46,336 nucleotides of DNA from Massilia norwichensis (GTDB taxonomy: Bacteria; Pseudomonadota; Gammaproteobacteria; Burkholderiales; Burkholderiaceae_D): positions 1 to 46,336 of the forward strand of contig NZ_JANUGX010000041.1 in NCBI RefSeq assembly GCF_024753245.1, in the 5' to 3' direction. Numbering within the stretch: the first letter of the stretch is position 1; each line of letters starts with the position of its first letter. A model generated the notes under the pieces. That model was not told the origin of the DNA and did no database searches. It saw nothing but the letters and a program-made list of their open reading frames with translations. Made by a program: the position numbers and the translations under genes. Of this stretch, positions 15,937-23,417 are shown one piece after another.

Positions 15937-16674
15937 ATGGCGTTCGGATTCGACACGATCGCGCTGCTGGCGCTGATCGTCATGTTTGCATACACCGTGT
16001 TTGGCCTGACCGGGTTTGGCTCGTCGATCACGGCCATGCCGCTGCTGGTGCAGCTCATTCCCCTCAAGGTGGCGGTGCCGTTGATGCTGGTCTACGACCT
16101 GACATCGGGGTTGCTGCTCGGCCTGAAAAACCTGAAGGTGATCGAACGCCGCGAAGTCCTGCGCCTGCTGCCTTTCATGCTGGCCGGGATGGGCCTCGGC
16201 GTATTCGCCCTGGTGCGCGCGCCGGAGCGCGTCCTGCTGCTGGTGCTGGGCATCTTCATTCTCTGCTATTCGGCCTGGAGCCTGCTGCTGCGGCGTACGC
16301 CGCAGCCGTTCGGCGCCGGCTGGGCCCTGCCCTTCGGCGTGGTCGGCGGCATGTTCACGGCCATGTTCGGCACTGGTGGGCCGTTCTATACGATCTACCT
16401 GACGCGCCGCGTGCAGGACAAGCTGGTGCTGCGCGCCACGATCAGCGGCGTGATCTTCTTCAGCGGCGCGGCACGTCTGGCGCTATTTTCGAGCGCGGGC
16501 CTGTACCACGATCGCAGCCTGCTGCTGCTGGCGGCGATCCTGTTCCCGTTCGCGATGGGCGGCTTGTGGCTCGGCAGCCACCTGCACAGCCGCCTGCCGG
16601 CGGCGCGGGTGGTGCAGGCGATCTGGGGCGTCCTCATCATCGGCGGTATCAGCCTGATATTGCGTAATGCCTGA
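15937..16674 (+). CDS. TauE/SafE family exporter, probable sulfite exporter
   Basis: The 245-residue integral membrane protein has about eight hydrophobic segments, with two related halves beginning FGLTGFGSSITAMPLL and GGMFTAMFGTGGPFYTIYL, the repeated Gly-rich motif of the TauE/SafE (DUF81) family. Members next to sulfonate lyases (SuyZ, TauZ) are thought to export sulfite. It starts nine bases after the Ldh2-type gene with AAAGG as ribosome site and is the last gene of the suy operon. Role as sulfite exporter is inferred from the adjacent sulfite-releasing lyase. Confidence 0.85.
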   Translation: MAFGFDTIALLALIVMFAYTVFGLTGFGSSITAMPLLVQLIPLKVAVPLMLVYDLTSGLLLGLKNLKVIERREVLRLLPFMLAGMGLGVFALVRAPERVLLLVLGIFILCYSAWSLLLRRTPQPFGAGWALPFGVVGGMFTAMFGTGGPFYTIYLTRRVQDKLVLRATISGVIFFSGAARLALFSSAGLYHDRSLLLLAAILFPFAMGGLWLGSHLHSRLPAARVVQAIWGVLIIGGISLILRNA

Positions 16675-16695
16675 GCCTTGCACGTAAACGGAAAA

Positions 16696-16723
16696 GGCGA
16701 AGGGCGCCACTCCGCCCTTCGCC
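16696..16723. terminator. Bidirectional terminator between convergent operons
   Basis: GGCGAAGGGCG (16696-16706) and CGCCCTTCGCC (16713-16723) form a perfect 11-bp stem with a six-base loop. On the minus strand the stem is followed by TTTTCC, so it best serves the dctA-type transcript; it lies 22 bases after the exporter stop codon and can also mark the end of the suy operon. Confidence 0.8.
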
Positions 16724-16745
16724 CCATCAAGGATTCGCCCCGGAT

Positions 16746-18068
16746 TCAGGCAAGGATTTGCGGCGCCCCCTGAACCGGCCGCGCAAGCCCTTTCTCGTCC
16801 TCGACCACCGGCACGATCTCGCCGCTCAACACGCCGCGCGCCGTCACCAGGTCGATCTCGCCTTCCCAGCGCGCCACCACCAGCGCAGCGACCGCGTTGC
16901 CGAGCAAGTTGGTGAGTGCACGGATCTCGTTCATCAGGCGGTCCACGCCGATCACCAGCGCAATGCCGGCCACCGGCACGATGTGGGTCGAGCCGAGCGT
17001 CGCCGCCAGTGCCACCAGCGCCGCGCCGGCCACGCCCGCACCACCCTTCGAGGTCAGCATCAGGATCGCCAGCAGGCCGAGCTGCTGCCACAGGCTCAGA
17101 TCGATGTTCAGCGCCTGGGCAATGAACAGCGAAGTCATGGTGAGGTAGATCGCGGCACCGTCCAGGTTGAACGAGTATCCGGTCGGCACCACCATCCCGA
17201 CCACCGAGCGCGCCACACCCAGGCGTTCGAGCTTGAGCATCAGCTGCGGCAGCACGGATTCGGTGCTGGCCGTGCCCAGCACGATGAAGATCTCTTCACG
17301 CAGGTACTTGATCAGCTTCCACAGCGAGACCCCGGCCAGACGCGCCATCGAACCCAGCACGACGCCGATGAACATGATGGTGGTGGCGTAATAGCAGGCG
17401 ATGAGCAAGGCCAGCTGCTGCAGCGTGCCGATGCCGAATTTGCCGACCGTGAAGGCCATCGCGCCGAACGCGCCGATCGGCGCCAGCTTCATCACGATGC
17501 AGACGATGCCAAGCAAGGCCTTGCCGAATTCGTCGATCATCTCGCGCGCCTTGTAGCCACGCTCGCCCAGCATCGACAGGCTGACACCGAACAGCACCGA
17601 GAACAGCAGCACCTGCAGCAGGTTACCCTTGGCGAAGGCGTCGACCACCGAGGACGGGATGATCCCGACCAGGAACTGGACCGTGGTCTGCGGATGGGCC
17701 TTGTCGGCGATGGCCGCCACCGCGCTCTGGTCGAGCGAGGCGATGTCGGCATTGATGCCGGCGCCCGGCTGCACCACGTTGGCAACCACCAGGCCGATGA
17801 GCATCGCCACCGTGGTCACGACCTCGAAGTACAGGACGGCCTTGCCGCCCACGCGTCCGACCTTCTTCAAGCTCTCCATGCCGGCGATGCCGGAGACGAT
17901 GGTGCAGAAGATGACGGGGGTGATCACCATCTTGATACCGTTGATGAAGGCGTCGCCGAATGGCTTCAGGTCGACGGCGATGGCCGGATAAAAATGGCCG
18001 ACTGCGACGCCGGCGATAAGTGCCACCACGACCTGGAAATACAGACTGCGAAAAAGCGAGCTTCTCAT
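16746..18068 (-). CDS. DctA-family dicarboxylate:cation symporter, candidate sulfolactate importer
   Basis: The 440-residue protein is a DAACS/DctA-type symporter: an N-terminal helix QVVVALIAGVAVGHFYP, IKMVITPVIFCTIVSGIAG, the serine-rich re-entrant loop LGTASTESVLPQL, the helix VVPTGYSFNLDGAAIYLTM, and the second hairpin LMLTSKGGAGVAGAALVALAATL. The start at 18068 has CAGGAGGAGAAC just upstream. DctA proteins import malate, succinate and fumarate. Because its promoter shares 18 of 22 bases with that of suyA, I infer that it takes up 3-sulfolactate, a malate look-alike with a sulfonate in place of one carboxylate. The gene lies convergent to the suy operon. A second family member at 23418 differs clearly. 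Confidence 0.9.
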   Translation of the reverse strand: MRSSLFRSLYFQVVVALIAGVAVGHFYPAIAVDLKPFGDAFINGIKMVITPVIFCTIVSGIAGMESLKKVGRVGGKAVLYFEVVTTVAMLIGLVVANVVQPGAGINADIASLDQSAVAAIADKAHPQTTVQFLVGIIPSSVVDAFAKGNLLQVLLFSVLFGVSLSMLGERGYKAREMIDEFGKALLGIVCIVMKLAPIGAFGAMAFTVGKFGIGTLQQLALLIACYYATTIMFIGVVLGSMARLAGVSLWKLIKYLREEIFIVLGTASTESVLPQLMLKLERLGVARSVVGMVVPTGYSFNLDGAAIYLTMTSLFIAQALNIDLSLWQQLGLLAILMLTSKGGAGVAGAALVALAATLGSTHIVPVAGIALVIGVDRLMNEIRALTNLLGNAVAALVVARWEGEIDLVTARGVLSGEIVPVVEDEKGLARPVQGAPQILA

Positions 18069-18209
18069 GTTCTCCTCCTGATACTGCTCTGATTGAGTCC
18101 GTGCGGCTGTCGCCATCTCGGGATCCGCTCTGTGGCGGGCACGGGGAACGCAGGTCGGCCGTTAATGCGGGCAGCCGCCCGCTCGATGATGTCTGGTACT
18201 GATGTGGGT

Positions 18210-18242
18210 TCAGCCGGGATGGGGCGGTACGAAACAGCGCAT
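18210..18242 (-). CDS. Possible 10-codon leader peptide in the dctA 5' leader
   Basis: The dctA-type transcript starts about 200 bases before its gene. Within this leader a GAGGAG ribosome site is followed six bases later by ATG and a ten-codon frame, MRCFVPPHPG, ending in TGA. Such a strong ribosome site on so short a frame may be chance, or may serve translation-based control of the downstream gene. There is no poly-codon run for one amino acid; two prolines adjoin. Confidence 0.2.
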   Translation of the reverse strand: MRCFVPPHPG

Positions 18243-18282
18243 GTTCGTCTCCTCATGGTGGGCCTCTGGGGCCGTGAAAGTC

Positions 18283-18328
18283 ATGCTAACGCAGCGTTTC
18301 ATCGAATGTCAAATAGATCATCTATATC
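18283..18328 (-). promoter_or_regulatory. dctA promoter with palindromic operator
   Basis: Reading on the minus strand, TTGACA (18312-18307), an 18-base spacer and TAGCAT (18288-18283) make a promoter directed at the DctA-family gene. Just upstream of and touching the -35 box is a perfect dyad ATAGAT-C-ATCTAT (18313-18325). The 22 bases ending in TTGACA match 18 of 22 at the suyA promoter. The yeiH-type gene ends only about 30 bases upstream. Confidence 0.7.
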
Positions 18329-18359
18329 ATTTATAAATGGGAATCACCTCTTTCCATGG

Positions 18360-19376
18360 TTAAACAATAGCGCTGACAAAGCGGTTGATGATGTAGCCGC
18401 CGCTCATCAGGAACAGGAACAGCACGCTCGCCAGCAGGATCGGCTTGGCACCCGCCTGCCGCACCGCACCGGCGTGGGTACGCAGGCCAAGGGCGGCCAT
18501 GGCCATCGCGAGCAGCACGGTGTCGACCTGCAGGATGGCCGCCACCACGCCGGCCGGCAGCAGGTGCAGCGAGTTCAGGCCGCTGGCGGCGATGAACAGC
18601 AGCGCGAACCATGGGATCGTGATGCGGCGCTGGGATTCGCCGTCGCTGGCATCGACGCGGCTGCTGAGGATCACCAGGAAAGGGGCCAGCATCATCACGC
18701 GCAGCATCTTTTCGATCACGGCGCTGGACGCCGCGGCTTCGCTGACCGCACGCCCGGCCACCACCACTTGCGCGACTTCGTGGATGGTGGAGCCGGCATA
18801 CAGGCCGTAAGCGGTCTCGGACAGCTGGAGGTAGGGATACAGCAGCGGATAGACGAACATGCCGATTGTGCCGAAGATGACGACAGTGGCCACTGCCACC
18901 GACACCTTGTGGGCCTGGCCACGCACCACCGGTTCGGTCGCCATGACGGCGGCGGCGCCGCAGATCGAGCTGCCGGCACCGATCAGCATCGCCGTCTGGC
19001 GGTCGAGGCCGAACACCCGGGTACCGAGCTGCACCGCCAGGGTAAAGGTGGCGCCGATGATCAGGACGTCGATCAGGATGCCGGCCCAGCCGATATGGGC
19101 GATGTCCTGGAAGGTGATGCGAAAACCGTACAGCACGATTCCCAGCCGCAGTAGGCGGGTCTTGGCAAATTCGACCCCATCGGCGCTGAACGGGGCGATG
19201 CGCGGAAAGACAGTATTGCCGAGTGCGATGCCCAGCACGATGGCGAGGGTGAGCGCGCTGACGCCAAGACCCTGCACGGCCGGCAGGCCGGCTCCCCAGA
19301 TCGCGACGGCAGCGATCAGCGCCGCCAGTGCCAGGCCATGGCCATATCGGGTGGAGCGGCTGTTTGGGTAAAGCAT
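18360..19376 (-). CDS. YeiH/UPF0324 family putative sulfate/sulfite export transporter
   Basis: The 338-residue protein has about ten hydrophobic segments and the UPF0324 (YeiH) signatures: LTLAIVLGIALGNTVFP, LRLGIVLYGFRITFQDI, MLIGAGSSICGAAAVMA, YAGSTIHEVAQVVVAG and FMSGGYIINRFV at the C terminus. Relatives are annotated as putative sulfate or sulfite exporters; some members near taurine or sulfonate genes are thought to export sulfite or sulfate. TAGGAGGAA is placed well before the ATG. The gene is divergent from a LysR gene, as in E. coli yeiE-yeiH. Here it lies next to sulfolactate genes, so a second route for sulfite removal is likely. Confidence 0.88.
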   Translation of the reverse strand: MLYPNSRSTRYGHGLALAALIAAVAIWGAGLPAVQGLGVSALTLAIVLGIALGNTVFPRIAPFSADGVEFAKTRLLRLGIVLYGFRITFQDIAHIGWAGILIDVLIIGATFTLAVQLGTRVFGLDRQTAMLIGAGSSICGAAAVMATEPVVRGQAHKVSVAVATVVIFGTIGMFVYPLLYPYLQLSETAYGLYAGSTIHEVAQVVVAGRAVSEAAASSAVIEKMLRVMMLAPFLVILSSRVDASDGESQRRITIPWFALLFIAASGLNSLHLLPAGVVAAILQVDTVLLAMAMAALGLRTHAGAVRQAGAKPILLASVLFLFLMSGGYIINRFVSAIV

Positions 19377-19421
19377 GTATTCCTCCTATGTTGTTCAACA
19401 CAGGCTACCCGCCCCCTATTC

Positions 19422-19467
19422 ATTATAAAAACGAGTTATATTGATATGATTAATCAGTAGAACTGAT
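19422..19467. promoter_or_regulatory. yeiH-lysR divergent control region
   Basis: On the minus strand TATAAT (19427-19422) is a perfect -10 for the yeiH-type gene, with no good -35 at 17 bases, as expected for an activator-dependent promoter. Next to it lie two dyads: TGATTAATCA (19447-19456) and ATCAGT-AGA-ACTGAT (19453-19467), the latter centred about 45 bases upstream of the expected start point and just before the lysR ATG. These suit a LysR dimer that activates yeiH and represses itself. Confidence 0.55.
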
Positions 19468-19472
19468 AAGCA

Positions 19473-20375
19473 ATGTTGCATACCACTCTAAGACAAGTCG
19501 AAGTCTTCGTCGCTACTGCGCAAAAAGGCAGCGTTACCCAGGCGGCCGCTGCGATCGGCATGACGCAATCGGCTGCCAGCATGGCGCTGGCCGACTTCGA
19601 GCGCCAGCTCGGCTCCCTGCTATTCGATCGGATCGGCCGGCGCCTTGCCCTCAACGAGAACGGACGCATGCTGTATCCGAAGGCGGTCGAGATGATCGAG
19701 CGCGCCCAGGAGATCGAGGGTCTGTTCGACGGCGACGGCCGTGCGGTCAACCTGCGGCTGGGCGCGAGTTCCACCATCGGCAATTACCTGCTGCCGCGCC
19801 TGATCGGGCAGCTCCGCACGCAACGGCCCGGCAGCCGGATCCAGCTCGAGGTCGGCAACACCCAGCAGGTGATCAATTCGCTGCTGAATTTCGAGATCGA
19901 CGTCGGCTTCGTCGAGGGACCGTGCATGCATGCGGACGTCGAGGCCATCGCCTGGCGCGAGGATAGGCTGGCGGTCTGCACCCGGCTGGACGATCCGCTG
20001 GCACGGCCGGGCGGCGCCAGCATCGACACCCTGCGCCAGGCCGAATGGATCCTGCGCGAGCGCGGCTCCGGCACGCGCGAGGTGGTCGAACAGTTGTTGA
20101 CCAGCCAGTTGGGCGATATCCGTCTGGCGATGGAGCTGGGGGGCACCGAGGCGATCAAGCGCGCGGTCGAGGCCGGGATCGGCATTTCCTGCCTCTCGCT
20201 TACCGCCCTGGCCGGCGCGATTGAGCGCGGCAACCTGGTGGCGATCGAAACACCCTTCCTGAAGCTCACACGCTCGCTGCACATCCTGCTGCACAAACAG
20301 AAGTACCGCACTGCCGGCATCGAGGCGCTGCTGGCGCTGTGCGGCACAGATCGCGCACGGCCCTTATTCAATTAG
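19473..20375 (+). CDS. LysR family transcriptional regulator (YeiE/CbbR-like)
   Basis: The 300-residue protein has an N-terminal winged helix-turn-helix (TLRQVEVFVATAQKGSVTQAAAAIGMTQSAASMALADFE, shown here only as its segments at 5-43) and a LysR substrate domain from about 90 to 290, with RLGASSTIGNYLLPRLI at its start. The N-terminal pattern with SAASMALADFERQLG resembles YeiE and CbbR-type members. Its position divergent to a yeiH-type exporter matches the yeiE-yeiH pair of enterobacteria, where YeiE has been linked to sulfite response. Likely inducer: sulfite or a sulfonate metabolite, which is inference. Confidence 0.9.
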   Translation: MLHTTLRQVEVFVATAQKGSVTQAAAAIGMTQSAASMALADFERQLGSLLFDRIGRRLALNENGRMLYPKAVEMIERAQEIEGLFDGDGRAVNLRLGASSTIGNYLLPRLIGQLRTQRPGSRIQLEVGNTQQVINSLLNFEIDVGFVEGPCMHADVEAIAWREDRLAVCTRLDDPLARPGGASIDTLRQAEWILRERGSGTREVVEQLLTSQLGDIRLAMELGGTEAIKRAVEAGIGISCLSLTALAGAIERGNLVAIETPFLKLTRSLHILLHKQKYRTAGIEALLALCGTDRARPLFN

Positions 20376-20390
20376 ATGATGTGCATGAAT
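20369..20390 (+). promoter_or_regulatory. Weak third copy of the suy/dctA operator before gntR
   Basis: The 22 bases match the suyA operator block at 15 of 22 positions, including an identical TAGATGAT core, and overlap the lysR stop codon. The following TGAATTC also occurs after the suyA -35 box. A TATGAT -10-like hexamer lies downstream at about 20415-20420, without a good -35. If real, it would give autoregulation of the GntR gene; the match is weak enough to be chance. Confidence 0.35.
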
Positions 20391-20468
20391 TCAAGCCGAA
20401 GCGTGCGCCTTGCGGTATGATCCCTTTATCGGCACAGCCAATTTCAGCGCACACATCGCCTCTACATC

Positions 20469-21233
20469 ATGGACCAAGTCTTCCGCTCCGACGTCGCCCT
20501 CGGCATGCCTCTCTACCGGGAGGTCAAGCACAAGATCATGGAGGCGCTGCGCGACGGTGAATGGAAGCCGGGCGAGCCGGTTCCGGCCGAGAAGCGCCTG
20601 TGCGAACGCTTCGGCGTCAGCGTCGGCACACTGCGCAAGGCCGTGGACGAGCTCACCGCCGAGAACATCCTGATCCGCCACCAGGGTCGCGGCACCTTCG
20701 TCGCCTCGCACAGCCAGGACCGCTACATGTTCGGCTTCTTCCACATCTGCCCGAAGACCGGGCAGAAGGAATATCCGAAGGTCGAGTTCATCCGCCTGTC
20801 GCGCGAGAAGGTCGACGCCGACGGCGCCAAGCGGCTGGGCGTCGCGCGCGGCGCCAAGGTGGTGCGTATCCTGAACCGTCTTGGCCTGGGCGGGCGGGCC
20901 GTCATCGTCGACGAGATTTTCCTGCCGGAGCGGTTCTTCGCCGGGATGAGTGAAGAACAGGTGCGCGAGCGCCGCACCACGCTCTACCAACTGTACCAGG
21001 ACGAGTTCGACGTGGCCGTGCTGCGCACCGAGGAGCGTCTGGACGCGGTCGGCGCCAGTGCCGATGTGGCCGCCCTGCTCGGCATCGCCGAGGACACCCC
21101 GCTGCTGCACATCGTGCGCCGCGCCATGACCTTCCGCGACGAAGTGGTCGAGCTGCGCCACTCGTATGTCCTGACCGACAACCACGAGTACTTTGCGCAC
21201 GAGGAAAGCACCCTCCGTACCCCGGGCGAATGA
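20469..21233 (+). CDS. GntR family regulator with UTRA domain (HutC subfamily), candidate suy regulator
   Basis: The 254-residue protein has a GntR winged helix at about 12-75 (YREVKHKIMEAL, GEPVPAEKRLCERFGVSVGT, LRKAVDELTAENILIRHQGRG) and a UTRA ligand-binding domain at about 90-240, with the typical YQLYQDEFDVAV, EERLDAV and VELRHSYVLTDNHEYF segments. HutC-type regulators are usually repressors lifted by a small metabolite. It is at the edge of the sulfolactate region, and the shared dyad in the suyA and dctA promoters is the sort of site such a dimer binds. Ligand sulfolactate or sulfopyruvate is a hypothesis. Confidence 0.9.
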   Translation: MDQVFRSDVALGMPLYREVKHKIMEALRDGEWKPGEPVPAEKRLCERFGVSVGTLRKAVDELTAENILIRHQGRGTFVASHSQDRYMFGFFHICPKTGQKEYPKVEFIRLSREKVDADGAKRLGVARGAKVVRILNRLGLGGRAVIVDEIFLPERFFAGMSEEQVRERRTTLYQLYQDEFDVAVLRTEERLDAVGASADVAALLGIAEDTPLLHIVRRAMTFRDEVVELRHSYVLTDNHEYFAHEESTLRTPGE

Positions 21234-21296
21234 TCGCCTGCCGGCGCCGCAGTGCTAGCATATGGATTTTCTGAAGCCAACGGGGGGAACCCGCAC

Positions 21297-22493
21297 ATGC
21301 AGTACACGGTCGCACAGGATATCCGCTCGATCCAGGAAATCGCCGCGGTTCCCACCATCCTCGAAACGGTTGCCGCCATCACCGGCCTGGGTTTCGTCGG
21401 CATCGCGCGCGTCACGCTGAACAGCTGGCATGCCTGCGCGGTGCTGGACAAGCTGAATTTCGGCCTCAAAGTCGGCGCCGAACTGGACGTCACGACGACC
21501 CTGTGCGAGGAAGTGCGCGACACCCGCAAGGCGATCATCATCGACCATGTGAGCGCCAGCGCTACTTATTGCAATCATCACACCCCGCGCATTTATGGCT
21601 TCGAGAGCTACATCTCGATCCCGATCTTCCGTCAGGATGGCAGCTATTTCGGCACCCTGTGCGGGCTCGATCCGAAGCCGGCCAAGCTGTCGACCCCGGC
21701 GATCACCTCCAGCATGACCCTGTTCGCCCAACTGATCTCGCTGCAGATGGAAGCCGACGCGCAGTTGACCGACACCCGCGGCCTGCTGGCCGACGAACGT
21801 GACACCGCAGAACTGCGCGAGCAGCTCATCGCCGTACTCGGACACGACCTGCGCGCGCCGCTCGACTCGATTGCGATGGCGGTGGAAGTCGGCAAGCGCA
21901 AGCAGCCCGACAGCGCGATGCGGGCCCTGCTCGACCATATCGGACGCAGCGCAGACCGCATTTCCTCCCTAGTCGACAACGTGGTCGACTTCACGCACGG
22001 CCGCATGGGCGGCGACATCGACGTCGAGCTACGGCGCGAGGACGAGCTGCACCTGGTTTTCGGGGAGGTCATCGAGGTCATGCGCAGCCTCTACCCCGAA
22101 CATCGTATCGACGCGCAGCTGCAGCCCGTGCCCGGCCTGTTGTGCGACAGCGACCGGATGCGGCAAATGCTGTCGAACCTGCTCAACAACGCGCTGGTGC
22201 ACGGCGACCCGCTGCGCCCCGTGCGCGTCTGCGTCGGCGAGGAAAACGGCGTGTTCCAGCTGACGGTCACGAATGCCGGCCCGCGGATCCCGGACGAGGT
22301 CAAGCGCCAGCTGTTCAAGCCGTTCTGGCGCGGCGCCGCGAAGGTGACCCATGAAGGCCTGGGCCTGGGACTGTTCATCGTGTCCGAGATCGCGCGGGCG
22401 CATGGCGGCAGCATCGAAGTGCTCACTTCGGACGCGGCGACCTCTTTCATTTACAAGGTACGCCGGCTGGACCTTGCCGCGCTTGGTGCTTGA
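21297..22493 (+). CDS. GAF-domain sensor histidine kinase
   Basis: The 398-residue protein has an N-terminal GAF domain (about 15-150), a short linker, a HisKA domain with phospho-acceptor His173 in LGHDLRAPLD, and an HATPase domain with N-box NLLNNALVHG and G-boxes around GLGLGLFIVSEIARAHGG. No membrane segment is present, so it senses a cytoplasmic signal. I use the ATG at 21297, preceded by CGGGGGGA; a GTG 45 bases upstream is in frame but lacks a site. No response regulator is coded in the window, so it is an orphan kinase. Its stop codon abuts that of the ABC ATPase gene on the other strand with no base between. Confidence 0.92.
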   Translation: MQYTVAQDIRSIQEIAAVPTILETVAAITGLGFVGIARVTLNSWHACAVLDKLNFGLKVGAELDVTTTLCEEVRDTRKAIIIDHVSASATYCNHHTPRIYGFESYISIPIFRQDGSYFGTLCGLDPKPAKLSTPAITSSMTLFAQLISLQMEADAQLTDTRGLLADERDTAELREQLIAVLGHDLRAPLDSIAMAVEVGKRKQPDSAMRALLDHIGRSADRISSLVDNVVDFTHGRMGGDIDVELRREDELHLVFGEVIEVMRSLYPEHRIDAQLQPVPGLLCDSDRMRQMLSNLLNNALVHGDPLRPVRVCVGEENGVFQLTVTNAGPRIPDEVKRQLFKPFWRGAAKVTHEGLGLGLFIVSEIARAHGGSIEVLTSDAATSFIYKVRRLDLAALGA

Positions 22494-23219
22494 TCAGTGA
22501 ATGATCCGCGCGAGGAATTCGCGCGCCCGTTCCGACTTCGGCGCGTTGAAGAACGCGTCCTTGCTGCTTTCCTCGACGATGCGGCCCTGGTCCATGAACA
22601 GGATGCGGTCGGCCACCCGGCGCGCAAAGCCCATCTCGTGGGTCACCACCATCATCGTCATGCCGTCCTGGGCCAGGCCCGTCATCACGTCCAGCACCTC
22701 GCCCACCATCTCCGGGTCGAGCGCGGAGGTCGGCTCGTCGAACAGCATCGCAACCGGGTCCATCGCCAGCGCCCGCGCGATCGCCACCCGCTGCTGCTGG
22801 CCGCCCGAGAGCTGGTTGGGGAATTTGTCCTGGTGCGCCAGCAGGCCGACCCGCTCCAGGTATTTGAGGCCGTTGGCGGTGGCTTCGTCGCGCGAGCGCT
22901 TCAGCACCTTCACCTGCGCCAGATTCAGGTTGTCGCGCACGGACAGGTGCGGGAACAGCTCGAAGTTCTGGAACACTATGCCGATCTTCGCGCGCAGCGC
23001 CGGCAGGCGGGTGGCCGGGTCGCCGACCGCGGTGCCGTCGACGCGGATGCTGCCCTGCTGGAAGGGTTCGAGGCCATTGACGGTCTTGATCAGGGTCGAC
23101 TTGCCGGAACCGGAGGGGCCGCACACGACCACGACGTCGCCGCGTTCGACCCGCGTGCTGCAGTCGGCGAGCACCTGGAAGCTGCCGTACCACTTGCTGA
23201 CATTGTCTATTTCAATCAT
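22494..23219 (-). CDS. Polar amino acid ABC transporter ATP-binding protein (GltL/GlnQ-like), orphan
   Basis: The 241-residue protein begins MIEIDNVSKWYGSFQVL and carries Walker A GPSGSGKST (34-42), Q-loop QNFELFPH, signature LSGGQQQRVAIARAL, Walker B AMLFDEPTSALDPE and switch VVTHEMGFAR, as in GltL and GlnQ. The start at 23219 gives the usual length of about 240; an ATG at 23267 would add 16 residues and would overlap a promoter on the other strand. No permease or binding-protein gene accompanies it, which is unusual; it may serve a transporter coded elsewhere. Neighbours are a symporter and an asparaginase, which suggests a glutamate/aspartate theme. Confidence 0.9.
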   Translation of the reverse strand: MIEIDNVSKWYGSFQVLADCSTRVERGDVVVVCGPSGSGKSTLIKTVNGLEPFQQGSIRVDGTAVGDPATRLPALRAKIGIVFQNFELFPHLSVRDNLNLAQVKVLKRSRDEATANGLKYLERVGLLAHQDKFPNQLSGGQQQRVAIARALAMDPVAMLFDEPTSALDPEMVGEVLDVMTGLAQDGMTMMVVTHEMGFARRVADRILFMDQGRIVEESSKDAFFNAPKSERAREFLARIIH

Positions 23220-23254
23220 GTGCTTATGTGCGTGTTGTATGCGTTTGAGCGTGC

Positions 23255-23283
23255 TTGACAGCACCATCCGCCCCTAGGATACT
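23255..23283 (+). promoter_or_regulatory. Sigma-70 promoter of second DctA-family gene
   Basis: TTGACA (23255-23260), a 17-base spacer and GATACT (23278-23283) point towards the symporter gene at 23418, leaving a leader of about 125 bases. The promoter lies just upstream of the divergent ABC ATPase gene. The leader contains TTGACC and TTGTCAAG segments but I find no clear dyad. Confidence 0.6.
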
Positions 23284-23417
23284 GCGGAACTTGTCAAGAT
23301 ATCAGTACCAATTGGCATGTCGGACAAAACCACGCGTATTTTGACCGATCAGCCCCCGGAACGGGACGGACGATCTCCCCTGCTTCCGCCGCGCCGCCAT
23401 CACCAGAAGGAAGCCCT

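Noticed and set aside
18069..18116. Longer start for the DctA-type symporter (ATG at 18116)
   Set aside because: The added residues are polar and the ATG at 18068 has a far better ribosome site.
23220..23267. Longer start for the GltL-like ATPase (ATG at 23267)
   Set aside because: It would add 16 residues not seen in the family and cover the promoter of the divergent symporter gene.
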